In this document: positions 17,095 through 26,592 of the stretch, in pieces
Layout: every line of letters begins with the position of its first letter
How positions within the stretch are numbered: the stretch's first letter is position 1
From: Paracoccaceae bacterium
Lineage (GTDB): Bacteria; Pseudomonadota; Alphaproteobacteria; Rhodobacterales; Rhodobacteraceae
DNA length: 44,857 bases
Reading direction: 5' to 3'
Assembly: GCA_019634215.1 (NCBI GenBank)
Contig: JAHQVS010000139.1
Span: 1 to 44,857 of the forward strand
The notes under the pieces: generated by a model
Told to the model about the DNA's origin: nothing
Seen by the model: only the letters and a program-made list of their open reading frames with translations
The model's database searches: none
Position numbers and translations under genes: made by a program

Positions 17095-19494
17095 ATGGCG
17101 AAAGACGAAGTCAGCGCAAGCGCCGTCGGCGCGCCGATGAAGCGCCGGGAGGATGTCCGGTTTTTAACCGGAAAGGGCTCCTATACCGACGACATGAATC
17201 GGCCAGGGCAGAGTTACGTGGTGTTTCTGCGATCGTCGGTCGCGCATGGGGTGATCCGCACACTGGACGTTGAGGCGGCGAAGGCCAGCGAAGGCGTGTT
17301 GGCGGTGTACACCCATCGCGACATCGAAGCCGACGGTTTGGGCGGCGTCCCTTGTGGATGGGAGATTACCCAGTCCGATGGCTCTAAGATGGTCGAACCG
17401 GCCCATCCGATCCTGGCCAGCGGCAAGGTCCGCCATGTCGGCGATCCGGTTGTGGCGGTGATCGCCGAAACCAAGGCCCAGGCGCGCGACGCGGCGGAGA
17501 AGATCACGCTTGAGATCGACGCACTGCCAGCGGTTGTCGACATGCGCAGCGCCGAGACAGCCGGCGCCGCCGTGCATGACGAAGCGCCCAACAATGTTTG
17601 TTATGATTGGGATTTTGGCGACAAGGAAAAGACGGAGGCGGGGTTCGCCCAGGCGGCCCATGTCACCACCCTTGAGTTCACCAACAACCGCCTGATCGCC
17701 AACGCCATGGAGCCGCGCGCATGCATCGGCGAGCATGACGCGGCAGGCGATCGCTACACTCTGATCACCACCAGCCAGAACCCGCATGTGATCCGGCTGT
17801 TGATGGGTGCTTTCGTTTTGAACATCCCGGAGCATCGCTTGCGGGTGCTCGCCCCAGATGTTGGCGGCGGTTTTGGCTCTAAGATCTACCATTACGCCGA
17901 AGAAGCGTTGGTGACGTGGGCCTCAAAGAAGGTTGGCCGCCCGGTTAAATGGACGGCAGATCGCTCGGAAAGTTTTATCTCCGACGCCCATGGCCGCGAC
18001 CATGTCACCAAGGCCGAGTTGGCGATGGACGCCGAAGGCAAGTTCCTCGCCCTGCGCGCCGACACGATGGCGAACATGGGAAGCTATCTCTCCACCTTCG
18101 CGCCCTGTGTGCCGACATGGCTGCACGCCACGCTTCTCGCGGGCCAATACACCACTCCAGCGATCCATTGCCGGGTGCGGGCGATGTTCACCAACACCGT
18201 GCCGGTTGACGCCTACCGTGGCGCGGGCCGTCCGGAAGCGACCTATCTGCTGGAGCGGATCATCAACAAAGCCGCTGCGGAGCTGGGCCTGGATCAGGCC
18301 GAGATTCGGCGCCGCAACTTTATCCGTCCGGATCAGTTCCCGTATGAGACCCCGGTGGCGCTCACCTATGACACCGGTGATTACCTCGCCACTTTGGCGC
18401 GGGTGATGACCATGGCCGATTACGCCGGCTTTGAGGCGCGTCGCCAGGAAGCGGCGGGGCGCGGCAAGCTGCGCGGACTGGGGCTGTCTTGTTATATTGA
18501 GGCTTGCGGCATCGCGCCGTCGAGCCTGGTTGGCGCGCTCGGCGCCCGCGCTGGTCTCTACGAGGCGGCGACGGTGCGGGTAAATCCGACGGGTTCTGTC
18601 TCAGTGTTCACCGGCTCGCACAGCCACGGCCAGGGGCATGAGACCACCTTCGCGCAAGTGGTCGCCGATCAACTCGGCATCCCGGCAGACAGCATCGAGA
18701 TCGTCCACGGCGACACCGACCGCATCGCCTTCGGCATGGGCACCTACGGCTCGCGCAGTCTGGCGGTGGGCGGCTCGGCGATTGTCGGCGCGATCGAGAA
18801 GATCGTGGCCAAGGCCAAGCGCATCGCCGCCCATTTGATGGAAGCGTCGGTCGACGACATCGTGTTTGAGGACGGGCAGTTTAAAGTCGCGGGCACCGAC
18901 AAGGCGAAAGCCTTCGCTGAAGTCTCGCTGGCGGCTTATGTCCCGCATCAGTATCCGATTGAGGAGTTGGAGCCGGGTCTTGAGGAGACGTCGTTTTACG
19001 ACCCGAAGAACTTCACCTATCCGGCGGGCTCTTACCTCTGCGAAGTTGAGGTTGACCCGGACACCGGCGTCATCGACATCGTTGGGATGTGGGCGGCGGA
19101 TGATTTCGGTAAGGTGATCAACCCGATGATTGTCGAGGGGCAAGTGCATGGCGGCCTTGCCCAGGGCCTTGGCCAAGCTTTCATCGAGCAATGCGTCTAT
19201 GACGCCAACGGCCAGCTGCCCTCCGGCAGCTATATGGACTACGCCATGCCGCGCGCGGACGATCTGCCCAGCTTCGCGGTTGAAACCGACTTGGTCGGCA
19301 CCCCCTGCACCCACAACCCGTTGGGTGTGAAGGGCTGCGGCGAGGCTGGCGCTATCGGTTCGCCGCCGGCCTTGGTCAACGCCGTTGTCGATGCGCTCAA
19401 GCCGTATGGCGTGCAGCACATGGACATGCCGCTGACGCCGCAGAAAGTCTGGACGGCGATCGACGCCGCCACGCCGAAAATGGCCGCCGAGTAA
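17095..19494 (+). CDS. coxL: Molybdenum hydroxylase large subunit, CoxL form II type
   Basis: 799 aa, full length for the family. It binds molybdopterin cytosine dinucleotide and the substrate. The active-site loop reads AYRGAGR (373-379), the form II signature, not AYxCSFR of true form I CO dehydrogenase. The Mo-facing Glu is in [12 protein letters not shown] (E750). Other landmarks are [35 protein letters not shown] and [14 protein letters not shown]. The form II substrate is uncertain: CO oxidation is disputed, and another small carbonyl or aromatic compound is possible. The small subunit ends 94 bp upstream. A strong hairpin separates it from coxM. Confidence 0.93.
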   Translation: MAKDEVSASAVGAPMKRREDVRFLTGKGSYTDDMNRPGQSYVVFLRSSVAHGVIRTLDVEAAKASEGVLAVYTHRDIEADGLGGVPCGWEITQSDGSKMVEPAHPILASGKVRHVGDPVVAVIAETKAQARDAAEKITLEIDALPAVVDMRSAETAGAAVHDEAPNNVCYDWDFGDKEKTEAGFAQAAHVTTLEFTNNRLIANAMEPRACIGEHDAAGDRYTLITTSQNPHVIRLLMGAFVLNIPEHRLRVLAPDVGGGFGSKIYHYAEEALVTWASKKVGRPVKWTADRSESFISDAHGRDHVTKAELAMDAEGKFLALRADTMANMGSYLSTFAPCVPTWLHATLLAGQYTTPAIHCRVRAMFTNTVPVDAYRGAGRPEATYLLERIINKAAAELGLDQAEIRRRNFIRPDQFPYETPVALTYDTGDYLATLARVMTMADYAGFEARRQEAAGRGKLRGLGLSCYIEACGIAPSSLVGALGARAGLYEAATVRVNPTGSVSVFTGSHSHGQGHETTFAQVVADQLGIPADSIEIVHGDTDRIAFGMGTYGSRSLAVGGSAIVGAIEKIVAKAKRIAAHLMEASVDDIVFEDGQFKVAGTDKAKAFAEVSLAAYVPHQYPIEELEPGLEETSFYDPKNFTYPAGSYLCEVEVDPDTGVIDIVGMWAADDFGKVINPMIVEGQVHGGLAQGLGQAFIEQCVYDANGQLPSGSYMDYAMPRADDLPSFAVETDLVGTPCTHNPLGVKGCGEAGAIGSPPALVNAVVDALKPYGVQHMDMPLTPQKVWTAIDAATPKMAAE

Positions 19495-19508
19495 GACATC
19501 CCGCACCG

Positions 19509-19536
19509 CCCAAGCCGCCCCTATCAGCGGCTTGGG
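19509..19536 (+). promoter_or_regulatory. Intra-operon hairpin between coxL and coxM
   Basis: A perfect 10-bp inverted repeat (19509-19518 with 19527-19536) with an 8-base loop lies in the 70-bp gap between coxL and coxM. No T run follows, so it is unlikely to terminate fully. It may stabilise the coxSL transcript or lower coxM output. The coxM ATG is about 30 bases after it, with ggaagatcgagg upstream. Confidence 0.55.
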
Positions 19537-19564
19537 ATGACGGACATTAAGGAAGATCGAGGTC

Positions 19565-20362
19565 ATGTACGACTTTCAATACGTGAAACCCGCCAACCTC
19601 TACGACGCGGTCGCGGCCATGGGCTCGGAGGATGCGCAAGCGCTCTCCGGCGGTCAGACCCTGACGCCGACCATGAAGCAACGTCTGGCGCAGCCAGGCA
19701 CGCTGGTCGATTTGACCGGAGTCCCCGAGTTGAAGGGGATCGAGGTTGGGCCGGACAGCGTCACTATCAAGGCCGCCACGCGTCATGTGGAGGTGGAGCG
19801 CTCCGCCGAGTTGCGCGCGGCGATCCCGGCCCTGGTTGAGTTGGCGAGCCGCATTGGCGATCCGCAGGTGCGCAATCGCGGCACCATCGGCGGCTCTGTC
19901 GCCAACAACGACCCCTCGGCCTGTTACCCTGCCGCCGTTATGGCGCTGGACGGGGTGGTGGTGACCAACAACCGCGAGATCTCGGCGTCGGACTTTTTCC
20001 AGGGCGTTTACGCCACCGCGCTGGAGGAGAATGAAATCGTGACGGCGGTGCGGTTCCGCCGCCCGGACTCGGCCTCCTACCAGAAATTCGTCCAGCCAGC
20101 CTCTCGCTTTGCGCTGACTGGCGTGTTCCTGGCGAAGTTTGGTCCGGAGGCGCGTGTGGCGGTGACCGGCGCCAGTGAAAACGGCGTGTTCCGCCATGCT
20201 GGCCTGGAGCAGGCCCTCAGCGCCAGCTTCACCGCCGCCGCCGCTGATCCTGTCGCCGTGTCCGCCGACGGCATGATCCAGGACTTGCACGGCACACCCG
20301 CCTATCGCGCCCATCTGATCAAGGTGATGACCAAGCGGGCCGTTCAGGCCTGCGGCGGGTGA
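19565..20362 (+). CDS. coxM: Molybdenum hydroxylase medium FAD subunit
   Basis: 265 aa. The FAD-binding domain of the CO/xanthine dehydrogenase family accepts electrons from the Fe-S subunit. Landmarks are ALSGGQTLTPTMKQRLAQPG (FAD loop 1) and SRIGDPQVRNRGTIGGSVAN plus NDPSACYPAAVMAL (loop 2). It is slightly shorter than CoxM of form I (about 288) but normal for form II. The TGA overlaps the GTG of the DUF1194 gene that follows, indicating translational coupling. Confidence 0.92.
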   Translation: MYDFQYVKPANLYDAVAAMGSEDAQALSGGQTLTPTMKQRLAQPGTLVDLTGVPELKGIEVGPDSVTIKAATRHVEVERSAELRAAIPALVELASRIGDPQVRNRGTIGGSVANNDPSACYPAAVMALDGVVVTNNREISASDFFQGVYATALEENEIVTAVRFRRPDSASYQKFVQPASRFALTGVFLAKFGPEARVAVTGASENGVFRHAGLEQALSASFTAAAADPVAVSADGMIQDLHGTPAYRAHLIKVMTKRAVQACGG

Positions 20363-21087
20363 GGCTTTCACATCTGTTCAGCGCCGCTCATTTGGGCGGC
20401 GCTGGGCTGAGCCTGAAACGACAGTCCTTGAAGTCGCTGCAAGCGGCGGCTCTTACCTCTCCTGTGTTCGCCTGCCACCTGTCCCTGATACTGGCGCTTG
20501 ACGTCTCAGCCTCGGTGGACGCGCGTGAATACAAACTTCAGCAGGAGGGGGTGGCGTCCGCACTGGTGGACCCTGATGTGAGCCGGATGATCCTGTCCCA
20601 AGGCGGCATCTGGATCATGGCGTTTGAGTGGAGCGGCAGCCGCCATCAGTATCCTCAAATGCAATGGACCTTCCTGGGCGATATGGCCGCCATCAACGCG
20701 GCGTCGGAGCAGCTTCGGGTGGCGCGGCGGCGCGTGAATGAGTTTCCGACCTCGCTTGGTTACGCCCTTGGGCGCGCGTTGCAGGAGTTGCGCAAGGCGC
20801 CGGAGGTTTGCGTCCGGCGGGTTGTCGATGTGGCGGGGGATGGGGTGAACAATGATGGGTTTCCACCGGCGAGCGCCTATCGCGCCAATGATATGACCGG
20901 GATCACCATCAATGGGCTGGTGATCGAAGGCGAAACGCCGCCGCCCGCCCCTTACTATCTTGAGCAGGTGATCCGCGGCCCCGGCGCCTTTGTCGAAGTC
21001 GCCGACGATTATGATGACTACGCCCGCGCCATGCGGCGGAAACTGCTGCGCGAACTGTCCTATGGCTCGATGGCGAAGCTGCAATAA
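20359..21087 (+). CDS. DUF1194 (VWA-like) protein coupled to coxM
   Basis: 242 aa from the GTG at 20359, overlapping the coxM stop (GTGA). It shows the DUF1194 pattern: LSLILALDVSASVDAREYKL (DxSxS), RRVVDVAGDGVNNDG, INGLVIEGETPPPAPYYLEQ and IRGPGAFVEVADDYDDYARA. The first ~38 residues may include an atypical signal peptide ending near SPVFA. It is clearly paralogous to the protein at 11610-12332 (shared motifs throughout, same ending KLLRELS). Known cox clusters encode the VWA protein CoxE for cofactor maturation. Whether this exported VWA protein does something similar is speculation. Confidence 0.82.
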   Translation: MRLSHLFSAAHLGGAGLSLKRQSLKSLQAAALTSPVFACHLSLILALDVSASVDAREYKLQQEGVASALVDPDVSRMILSQGGIWIMAFEWSGSRHQYPQMQWTFLGDMAAINAASEQLRVARRRVNEFPTSLGYALGRALQELRKAPEVCVRRVVDVAGDGVNNDGFPPASAYRANDMTGITINGLVIEGETPPPAPYYLEQVIRGPGAFVEVADDYDDYARAMRRKLLRELSYGSMAKLQ

Positions 21088-21098
21088 CGGCGCAGTTC

Positions 21099-21123
21099 AG
21101 GGCGTTCTGAGCAGAGACGCCCT
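21099..21123 (+). terminator. Possible terminator after the cox-DUF1194 operon
   Basis: Perfect 7-bp stem AGGGCGT/ACGCCCT (21099-21105 with 21117-21123), an 11-base loop, then a weak T-containing tract (ggattttcat) after several bases. It sits just past the DUF1194 stop. The T tract is poor, so confidence is low. Confidence 0.35.
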
Positions 21124-21234
21124 CCCGGATTTTCATCTCCTCGCTTGTTGAATGCCGATATGTCAAAAGACCCCTCCACTGCTGGAAGCGTCTCATCACG
21201 GGTGTTGGAGGCGCGCAGGGCGAGGGGTGAGGTT

Positions 21235-21825
21235 TTGAAATTTATCATTGGAATGACCGGCTGGATGATGTCGGCCTTGCTTTGCGCTGGCGGCGCGCTT
21301 GCTGACGAAAGCGTGTCTGAAGGCAAGTGGTTCGTCCATGAGTTCGGCGAACTGCGCAGCTACCACGGCGATTGGCTGGCGGTCTGCGACGACGAGGGCG
21401 CCGGGCCGTGCCGTTTGGTGCAGTACAAGCTCAAAGGCGACGGCGACACCTTCTTTGGTGAGAGCCGGTTGTCGGTTGCTCAGACGTCGATTGATGGTGA
21501 GCCGAACCTGATTTTCGATTTCTTCGATCGCGGCGCCCCGGATGAGCCGCAGGGGCTGGTGACGTTGGAGATCTTCCCAAACTCCTGGGTTCTGACGCCC
21601 GGCCGTGATGTGACGGAAGCCTTCACGCCAGGCGGCGGCACTGTGGCGGAGAGCTTTCAGGTCCGACGGCCTGATCTGATTGACGAGATCGTTGCAGAGA
21701 TGCGGTCCGGATCGCTATTGCGCCTCAGCTATCAGGGCGCCAGTGAACGCAAGAAGCTAGTGTTCTCCCTGCGCGGTTTCGCCGCCGCATTGGCGGCGAT
21801 CGAGCAATTGAAGGCCCCGAGTTAA
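21235..21825 (+). CDS. Exported protein resembling the invasion-associated locus B (IalB) family
   Basis: 196 aa if started at the TTG at 21235, which directly precedes a signal peptide (LKFIIGMTGWMMSALLCAGG, cleavage after ALA). An ATG at 21160 or 21253 is possible. The mature part has HGDWLAVCDDEGAGPCRLVQ followed by YKLKG. This is the G-D-W-x-x-x-C...C-x-(L/I)-x-Q pattern of IalB-like periplasmic proteins, whose two Cys probably form a disulfide. The C-terminal half ends LVFSLRGFAAALAAIEQL, also as in that family. Function is unclear in free-living relatives. It stands alone on the plus strand and converges on the two-TM pair. Confidence 0.55.
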   Translation: MKFIIGMTGWMMSALLCAGGALADESVSEGKWFVHEFGELRSYHGDWLAVCDDEGAGPCRLVQYKLKGDGDTFFGESRLSVAQTSIDGEPNLIFDFFDRGAPDEPQGLVTLEIFPNSWVLTPGRDVTEAFTPGGGTVAESFQVRRPDLIDEIVAEMRSGSLLRLSYQGASERKKLVFSLRGFAAALAAIEQLKAPS

Positions 21826-22637
21826 TCCACCGGTCCGTCGCCAACAGCATCTCGGCGGATTTTCTCGATTTGGCGGGCGGTTGAGAGGATCAAGCTCGCC
21901 TCAAACACCGCACCGACGCCGACGCCCAACAGCGTGGCGAAGATGATGGTGATGATTCTGGAGATCCTCTCGAAGGCTTGCAGCCGGAAACTTAGGTCAT
22001 TGCGGCGACCGTTGGAGGCGCCTGCCCCGACCTTGCCATAGCTCTCCGCAAACCGGAAACGATGCCGCTCATCGCCGGTGTTCAGCCGTGCGGCGTAGTC
22101 GCTGGCGCTGAGGCGTTCAAATAACCTGGGGAGAATTACCTTCACGAACTCATGCCGGTTCGGGTTCCCCCAATCCTGCTGTACGCTGGGTTTATTATCG
22201 TTGCGCTTGAACGCCAAAACGCCTGATGTCGTTGGCCCCGGCAATCGCTCTCCGGTGGCGTTGTGCTGGATTTCGAACGCAGTCATGTTGCTGTCGTAGA
22301 AGCTGGAGTTGTCTTTAAAGCGCATCGACTCTTCACTTGCGATCTCCACCTGCTCACAGCCCGCTCGGCTGAAGGCGTCGAAACCGATTTTAATCTCCAG
22401 GTCTGCGTCGAGGCTAAAGAAGCTTTGGCTGGAGATGTCCGCGAGTATCTCCAGGCTGTTCACGCTTGCCCCCTTGTACAGCGCGTCAGGGTCGCCTGAG
22501 CAGTCCAAACCACGGATGGAGAACGATGCTGGCGTGGGGCTGGCGTGGAACAATAGCCCCTCATTCACCAGCAGCAGCCCGAGGCTGAGCAAAGCGACCA
22601 GCGCGCCAATGGCTCGGGTGATCTTCTCTCGCTTCAT
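21822..22637 (-). CDS. Uncharacterised two-TM envelope protein, paralogue B
   Basis: 271 aa. One N-terminal helix (about 10-29, GALVALLSLGLLLVNEG), a ~195-residue probably periplasmic domain with two Cys, and a C-terminal helix (ISRIITIIFATLLGVGVGAV) followed by a short charged tail. It shares this plan and the motifs LxxNEGxxF near helix 1 and SRI...FATLLG(V/I)G(V/I)GA(V/L)FEA(S/A)L at helix 2 with the gene just upstream, so the two arose by tandem duplication. The family is not known to me. Its start overlaps the upstream stop by 4 bp. Confidence 0.72.
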   Translation of the reverse strand: MKREKITRAIGALVALLSLGLLLVNEGLLFHASPTPASFSIRGLDCSGDPDALYKGASVNSLEILADISSQSFFSLDADLEIKIGFDAFSRAGCEQVEIASEESMRFKDNSSFYDSNMTAFEIQHNATGERLPGPTTSGVLAFKRNDNKPSVQQDWGNPNRHEFVKVILPRLFERLSASDYAARLNTGDERHRFRFAESYGKVGAGASNGRRNDLSFRLQAFERISRIITIIFATLLGVGVGAVFEASLILSTARQIEKIRRDAVGDGPVD

Positions 22638-23410
22638 GGCGTGTCGTTTCCGCTGCCCTTGCGGCGTTGGGCCTTCAACGCAGCGCCAAACGCCATCAAC
22701 CGCCTGCCAGTCGCGGCGCTCAACGCCGCCTCGAACAGTGCGCCGATCCCGATACCGAGCAAGGTGGCGAACAGGATGGAAGTCATTGAGACGATCCGGC
22801 TAAAGCGCGCCAACTGGAAGGTAACGTCATGGTTCCAGCCGTCCTTGGCGACATAGCCCGTCAGCCCATAAGCCCCGAGAATTGGAGTTTCGCCAACGCC
22901 GCCGACACTGAGGCTCACCGAATAGGCGTCCGGCGTAATCCGTCGCAGCGCGCCCGGCAGTACGGTCCGAAGCACGCCCGCCTCGGCCTCGGCGCTCGCA
23001 AGATGAAAACAGTTGCAGTCCTGCCGTTGCAGGGCGTCAGGGTCTGCCGGATTGACGTTCACCATGCGATGGTCGGTCCTGACATAGGCGCCGCCGGACA
23101 GATCGAACTGCGCCGCACGCCGGGGCCGGATCTCCAAGATTTCGCAACGCTTCTTGGCGTATTCGGTGAGGTCCATCTCCATAACCAGGTCGGCTTGTGT
23201 GTCAAAGAAACCGACCGGGCTGATCCCAAGATTCAGAACATGATCATCGACCTTCTCGGCGCAATCGAAGGCGCTGATGTTGAGTTGAATGCGCTCAGCC
23301 TCACCGCTGAAAAAAGCGCCTTCATTGGCGATCAGCGCTAACAAGCCCACAACAGTCGCTGTAAGACCTGCGACCGCTGTCGCCGACGCATGTCGCATAG
23401 CCGCCCCCAT
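22634..23410 (-). CDS. Uncharacterised two-TM envelope protein, paralogue A
   Basis: 258 aa (or 254 from the second ATG at 23398). The layout is an N-terminal helix (TAVAGLTATVVGLLALIANE), a periplasmic-type domain with several Cys (FDCAEKV, KRCEIL, QDCNCF), and a C-terminal helix (SRIVSMTSILFATLLGIGIG) leading into FEAALSAATGRR. It is the tandem paralogue of the downstream gene, with 4-bp overlap. Both may form a hetero-oligomer in the inner membrane. The lipase gene is about 110 bp upstream on the same strand and may be part of the same transcript. Confidence 0.72.
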   Translation of the reverse strand: MGAAMRHASATAVAGLTATVVGLLALIANEGAFFSGEAERIQLNISAFDCAEKVDDHVLNLGISPVGFFDTQADLVMEMDLTEYAKKRCEILEIRPRRAAQFDLSGGAYVRTDHRMVNVNPADPDALQRQDCNCFHLASAEAEAGVLRTVLPGALRRITPDAYSVSLSVGGVGETPILGAYGLTGYVAKDGWNHDVTFQLARFSRIVSMTSILFATLLGIGIGALFEAALSAATGRRLMAFGAALKAQRRKGSGNDTP

Positions 23411-23519
23411 CCTGGCCCGCCCCCCTCTGGCTATACAGATGGCGCCGGGCTCTCTGCCAATAGGAAATATGCCGAGCAGAAATGCGGCAAAGCGTCCAAA
23501 GTTCCCTAAGCCGCCGCGC

Positions 23520-25433
23520 TTAAAATAGATACTTCGCTCGTGTTCGACCGTAGTACCGTTTCCGGAAGCTCTTTTCGCTGCGAAGGTCCATTAAGCGAGG
23601 TGAGGCTGCGCGCAGTTTCTTTGGCGCATAGATAAGCGATAGGTGCTGGTCGAGCTTCTGGTTTGCTTTTTGGTATTTTGGGGCGAGTTGCGCCTCGTCT
23701 GGCGAGTCTTCCCCATCCAGATCGCCGATCTCTGCGGCCCTAATCTTGCGGTAGGCGACAGTGCTAAGGAACAAGGCGTATCGGTCATATGCGCCATGGG
23801 CGGCCAGCGCCTGGTTCAGAAACGGCACGCCGTAGAATAAGGCGTAGCCGAGCGCCTTTCTGGGGATCTCGCCGAGGGCCTCGGTCTTGCCGCCTACCCC
23901 GGCCCTGGCCATCCACAGCAGTGGCCCGGTGACAAAGCGGCGCAGGATCAGCGTCGATGCCGAGGGCAGCGGCGGGAATTCAACCTCCCAGGCGCGGCCG
24001 ACATGCTGGAAATTCTTGAACAGCATCAGTTTCGGCACTGCGTCGCTGCTGGTCTCCAGGCGGATCGTGCGCTGCTCCAACTCGCCGTTCTGCAACTGCT
24101 TGTAATTGTCAATGAATGAGGGCGCGTCGGGGGACTCGTACGGCTTGCCGACGCAAGGCGCCCCGAAGGTGGCGACCGCGTGGATCTTGCGCTGGTGTTT
24201 TTCGGCGAACTCCTGCGCGCCGACGAACGCCATGGCGCCGCCGAGTGAGTGTCCGGAAAATACAAACTCTTGTTTCGCGGCCCCGGGAACGGTTTCCAGC
24301 CAGTTTTCGACCGGATCGCGGATCGCGGCCCAAGCCGCCGCGAAGCCGACGGAGCGTGCGGGCGTGAGATAGGTGGACTGTGCGCTCTGATCCGGCCCGG
24401 CGATCAGAAACCGCTCCTCCTCGGTCATATTCACCCGCTTGGAGCGCAGCCCAATGCGATACGTCATGTCGCCCATCCAGCTGCGCTGTTGGGGGGCGTC
24501 CGTGGTCATGCCGTTGTCGATGTCGACGCGCCAGTCACGGATCGAGGTGGTGCCTCGGCAGATGATGAAAGTCCTGCCCTCAAAAACGAAGCCGAAACCT
24601 TGGGCGTCGAGTTGTTTTCGGCGACGATTCAGCGGGCCAAGGTTTGTGTCCGGCCAATGCTCTGGCGCTTTGTCCAGTGGCGCATCTTCGCGGTTCGCAA
24701 GCTGATCTGGAGTGTAGCGGCGCAATGGGAGATTGCTGTCGAAAAACGCGAAATGTTGGATCTCCCCGTTCGGGTGAGCGAGTTCCAATATGCGTTTCAG
24801 ATAGGTTTTGGGCCGGTTTGGGTCATTCTGCAAATAAGCTTGAGCTGATTTGTAGGCCAAGAACTCACACAGCGAGAGCGGTAGCTTGGACGTGCCTTCG
24901 CCGTCTGCGGCCGGCAGATCAATGGCGCAGATGTCCGGGGTTTTATTGGGAGTGGCTTGATCGGTGGGCGCATCAAAATACGCGGCGTATTTCTGAAGGT
25001 TAAGGCGCACCGTGATGAGGAAGTCCGCCGTTCCGATCGCGCCCGCCGAATCTTCGACCTCGACTGTGAAGCGATAAGCGCCGGCTTGGGTCGGCGAACC
25101 GCTCAGGACGCCCTCATTGGAGAGCGTCATGCCGGGCGGCAAACGGCGCGTTGAGTCAAATAGGCTGGAGCTGGTGTCGATGCTGAACGAGTAGGGCGGT
25201 TTGCCGTCCGTGACGCTGATGCGCTGTTGCTCGCCCTTGTGGAGCCAAGCGTAGGACTGTGATTGGACGGCGGGAGGCAACTCATAGGCGCCGAACCAAG
25301 CTGTGGGCTGAATGGAGAGCTTTGGCTTAGATATCTTTCTGCCGTCAGCATCTTGTGAACTCAGGGAAGGCGCTGTTGGCGGGACGTCTTGCGCCTGCGC
25401 CGAGGCCGCTTCCGGTGTTTGTGTTGTCGCCAT
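23520..25433 (-). CDS. Class 3 lipase-type alpha/beta hydrolase with an Ig-like (He_PIG) domain
   Basis: 637 aa. There is no obvious signal peptide; the N-terminus (1-40) is polar. A putative Ig domain (He_PIG) spans about 68-143: TDGKPPYSFSI, LPPGMTLSNEGVLSGSPTQA and YRFTVEVEDSAG. The hydrolase domain shows FIICRGTTSIRDW (about 289-301, the family's oxyanion region) and the nucleophile elbow FSGHSLGGAM with Ser396. ATFGAPCVGKP then follows, as in Lipase_3. A Lys/Arg-rich end with KRYYGRTRAKYLF follows a ~100-aa extension. Likely an acyl-ester hydrolase; substrate unknown. The start follows a GGGGGG ribosome site. Confidence 0.82.
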   Translation of the reverse strand: MATTQTPEAASAQAQDVPPTAPSLSSQDADGRKISKPKLSIQPTAWFGAYELPPAVQSQSYAWLHKGEQQRISVTDGKPPYSFSIDTSSSLFDSTRRLPPGMTLSNEGVLSGSPTQAGAYRFTVEVEDSAGAIGTADFLITVRLNLQKYAAYFDAPTDQATPNKTPDICAIDLPAADGEGTSKLPLSLCEFLAYKSAQAYLQNDPNRPKTYLKRILELAHPNGEIQHFAFFDSNLPLRRYTPDQLANREDAPLDKAPEHWPDTNLGPLNRRRKQLDAQGFGFVFEGRTFIICRGTTSIRDWRVDIDNGMTTDAPQQRSWMGDMTYRIGLRSKRVNMTEEERFLIAGPDQSAQSTYLTPARSVGFAAAWAAIRDPVENWLETVPGAAKQEFVFSGHSLGGAMAFVGAQEFAEKHQRKIHAVATFGAPCVGKPYESPDAPSFIDNYKQLQNGELEQRTIRLETSSDAVPKLMLFKNFQHVGRAWEVEFPPLPSASTLILRRFVTGPLLWMARAGVGGKTEALGEIPRKALGYALFYGVPFLNQALAAHGAYDRYALFLSTVAYRKIRAAEIGDLDGEDSPDEAQLAPKYQKANQKLDQHLSLIYAPKKLRAASPRLMDLRSEKSFRKRYYGRTRAKYLF

Positions 25434-25706
25434 GGATTGTTTCCCCCCTAAGAAAACAGTTCATGCAGCCTGGAGGGGGACGATGGGTCCTGAAACAATC
25501 AGGTGGGCAGCTCAAAGTCAGCCTGCCGCCAAGCTCAGCCCCGAGTTGGGCTTCTCTCAATGACGGTCTCCAACGCATGAGCTCAATCGTCATCCCAAGG
25601 CTGTTTCTAGGCTCTGATTTTACGATTTGTTTACGGTGTTTTCGGCGATGCTGCCATGGGGCGCCCATGCATTCAAGCTACGCAAGGCGTTGGACCGCCG
25701 CGTGTG

Positions 25707-26588
25707 CTAGAGCGTCTCCAACAAACCGCGCGTAAACTTCGAGGCGTTCCGCGCGTCCACGTCGGCGCTCCGGATCAGCCCATCGAAATGCCGGGTCAAC
25801 GCCTGGATCTGGGCGCGGGCGCTCAGCACGAAATACATGTCGCCAACATAGAGCGCGGCGCGTTTGACCCCGAAGACGGTGTAGGCGGCGGAATAGGCGG
25901 CGCGGCCGTCGTAAAGGAACAGGCGGAAGGCCGGGTACAGCTCCTCGGTGAGCATCGCGATGCGCTCAAGTTGTCGGCGGCGGACGTCCTCGGTGACGCC
26001 GTCATAGAAGCCGGCGCCTTGGGCGAGCAGCTCCAGCCGCTGGCGCGGCATACAGACCTCCATATCCGCCTCAGGCGTGCGGGACAGCGCCAGGGTTTCG
26101 CGGTCGGTCTCGACCCGGGTGGCGAGGCGAGGATCGGTGGCGGAGCCGATTTCATGTTTGGTGATTTCCGGCAGGCGCAGCAGGTCTGGCAGATAGGCCG
26201 GGACGTAGCGGATTTTGGCCCCCTGCGCCTCGCGCCGCCACTCCAACAAGCGGCTGTCGTCGGAGCGGCTGGCGCGCTCCTCGATTTCGATTTCGGCGGC
26301 GATCTCGGTGGCGAGGGTGTCGGTTTCGAGCATGCCCAGCAGCCAATCGACGCTGACGCCTTCGCTGCGCGCGATGACGGCCAGGGTCTCGGCCCGGGGC
26401 AAACGGGGCTCTCGGCTGGAGAGCAATTGTGTGAGGGCCGAGCGGTCGATGCCGATCCGGATGGCGAAAGCGGCGCGGCTCAAGCCGGATTTGGCGATTA
26501 ACTCCAACAGGCGCGCGCGGAATTTCGGACCCAGCGTGCGCTTGTCTAGGCTTCTTTGGTCATCATCTAGTTGAGATTTTATATCCAT
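25707..26588 (-). CDS. XRE-family transcriptional regulator with C-terminal sensor-like domain
   Basis: 293 aa. The helix-turn-helix is at about 22-86: ARLLELIAKSGLSRAAFAIR..IDRSALTQLLSSREPRLPRAETLAVIARSEGVSVDWLLG. The C-terminal ~170 residues (for example RYVPAYLPDLLRLPEI, LFLYDGRAAYSAAYTVFGVK and YFVLSARAQIQALTRHFDGL) form a separate alpha/beta domain that I cannot assign. It is divergent from the desaturase/PhnD-like operon, with 207 bp between starts. A 10-bp palindrome sits right at its start, so it likely regulates itself and the neighbour. A CTAGAGC repeat end overlaps its stop. Confidence 0.82.
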   Translation of the reverse strand: MDIKSQLDDDQRSLDKRTLGPKFRARLLELIAKSGLSRAAFAIRIGIDRSALTQLLSSREPRLPRAETLAVIARSEGVSVDWLLGMLETDTLATEIAAEIEIEERASRSDDSRLLEWRREAQGAKIRYVPAYLPDLLRLPEITKHEIGSATDPRLATRVETDRETLALSRTPEADMEVCMPRQRLELLAQGAGFYDGVTEDVRRRQLERIAMLTEELYPAFRLFLYDGRAAYSAAYTVFGVKRAALYVGDMYFVLSARAQIQALTRHFDGLIRSADVDARNASKFTRGLLETL

Positions 26589-26592
26589 TGGT

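Noticed and set aside
18601-19566. 321-codon minus-strand frame across coxL
   Set aside because: It is antisense to a fully conserved molybdenum hydroxylase subunit, with no ribosome site and low-complexity Arg/His/Val composition.
16512-20362. Form I (true) aerobic CO dehydrogenase
   Set aside because: The active-site loop is AYRGAGR and the order is S-L-M. Both are form II features; the form I loop AYxCSFR is absent.
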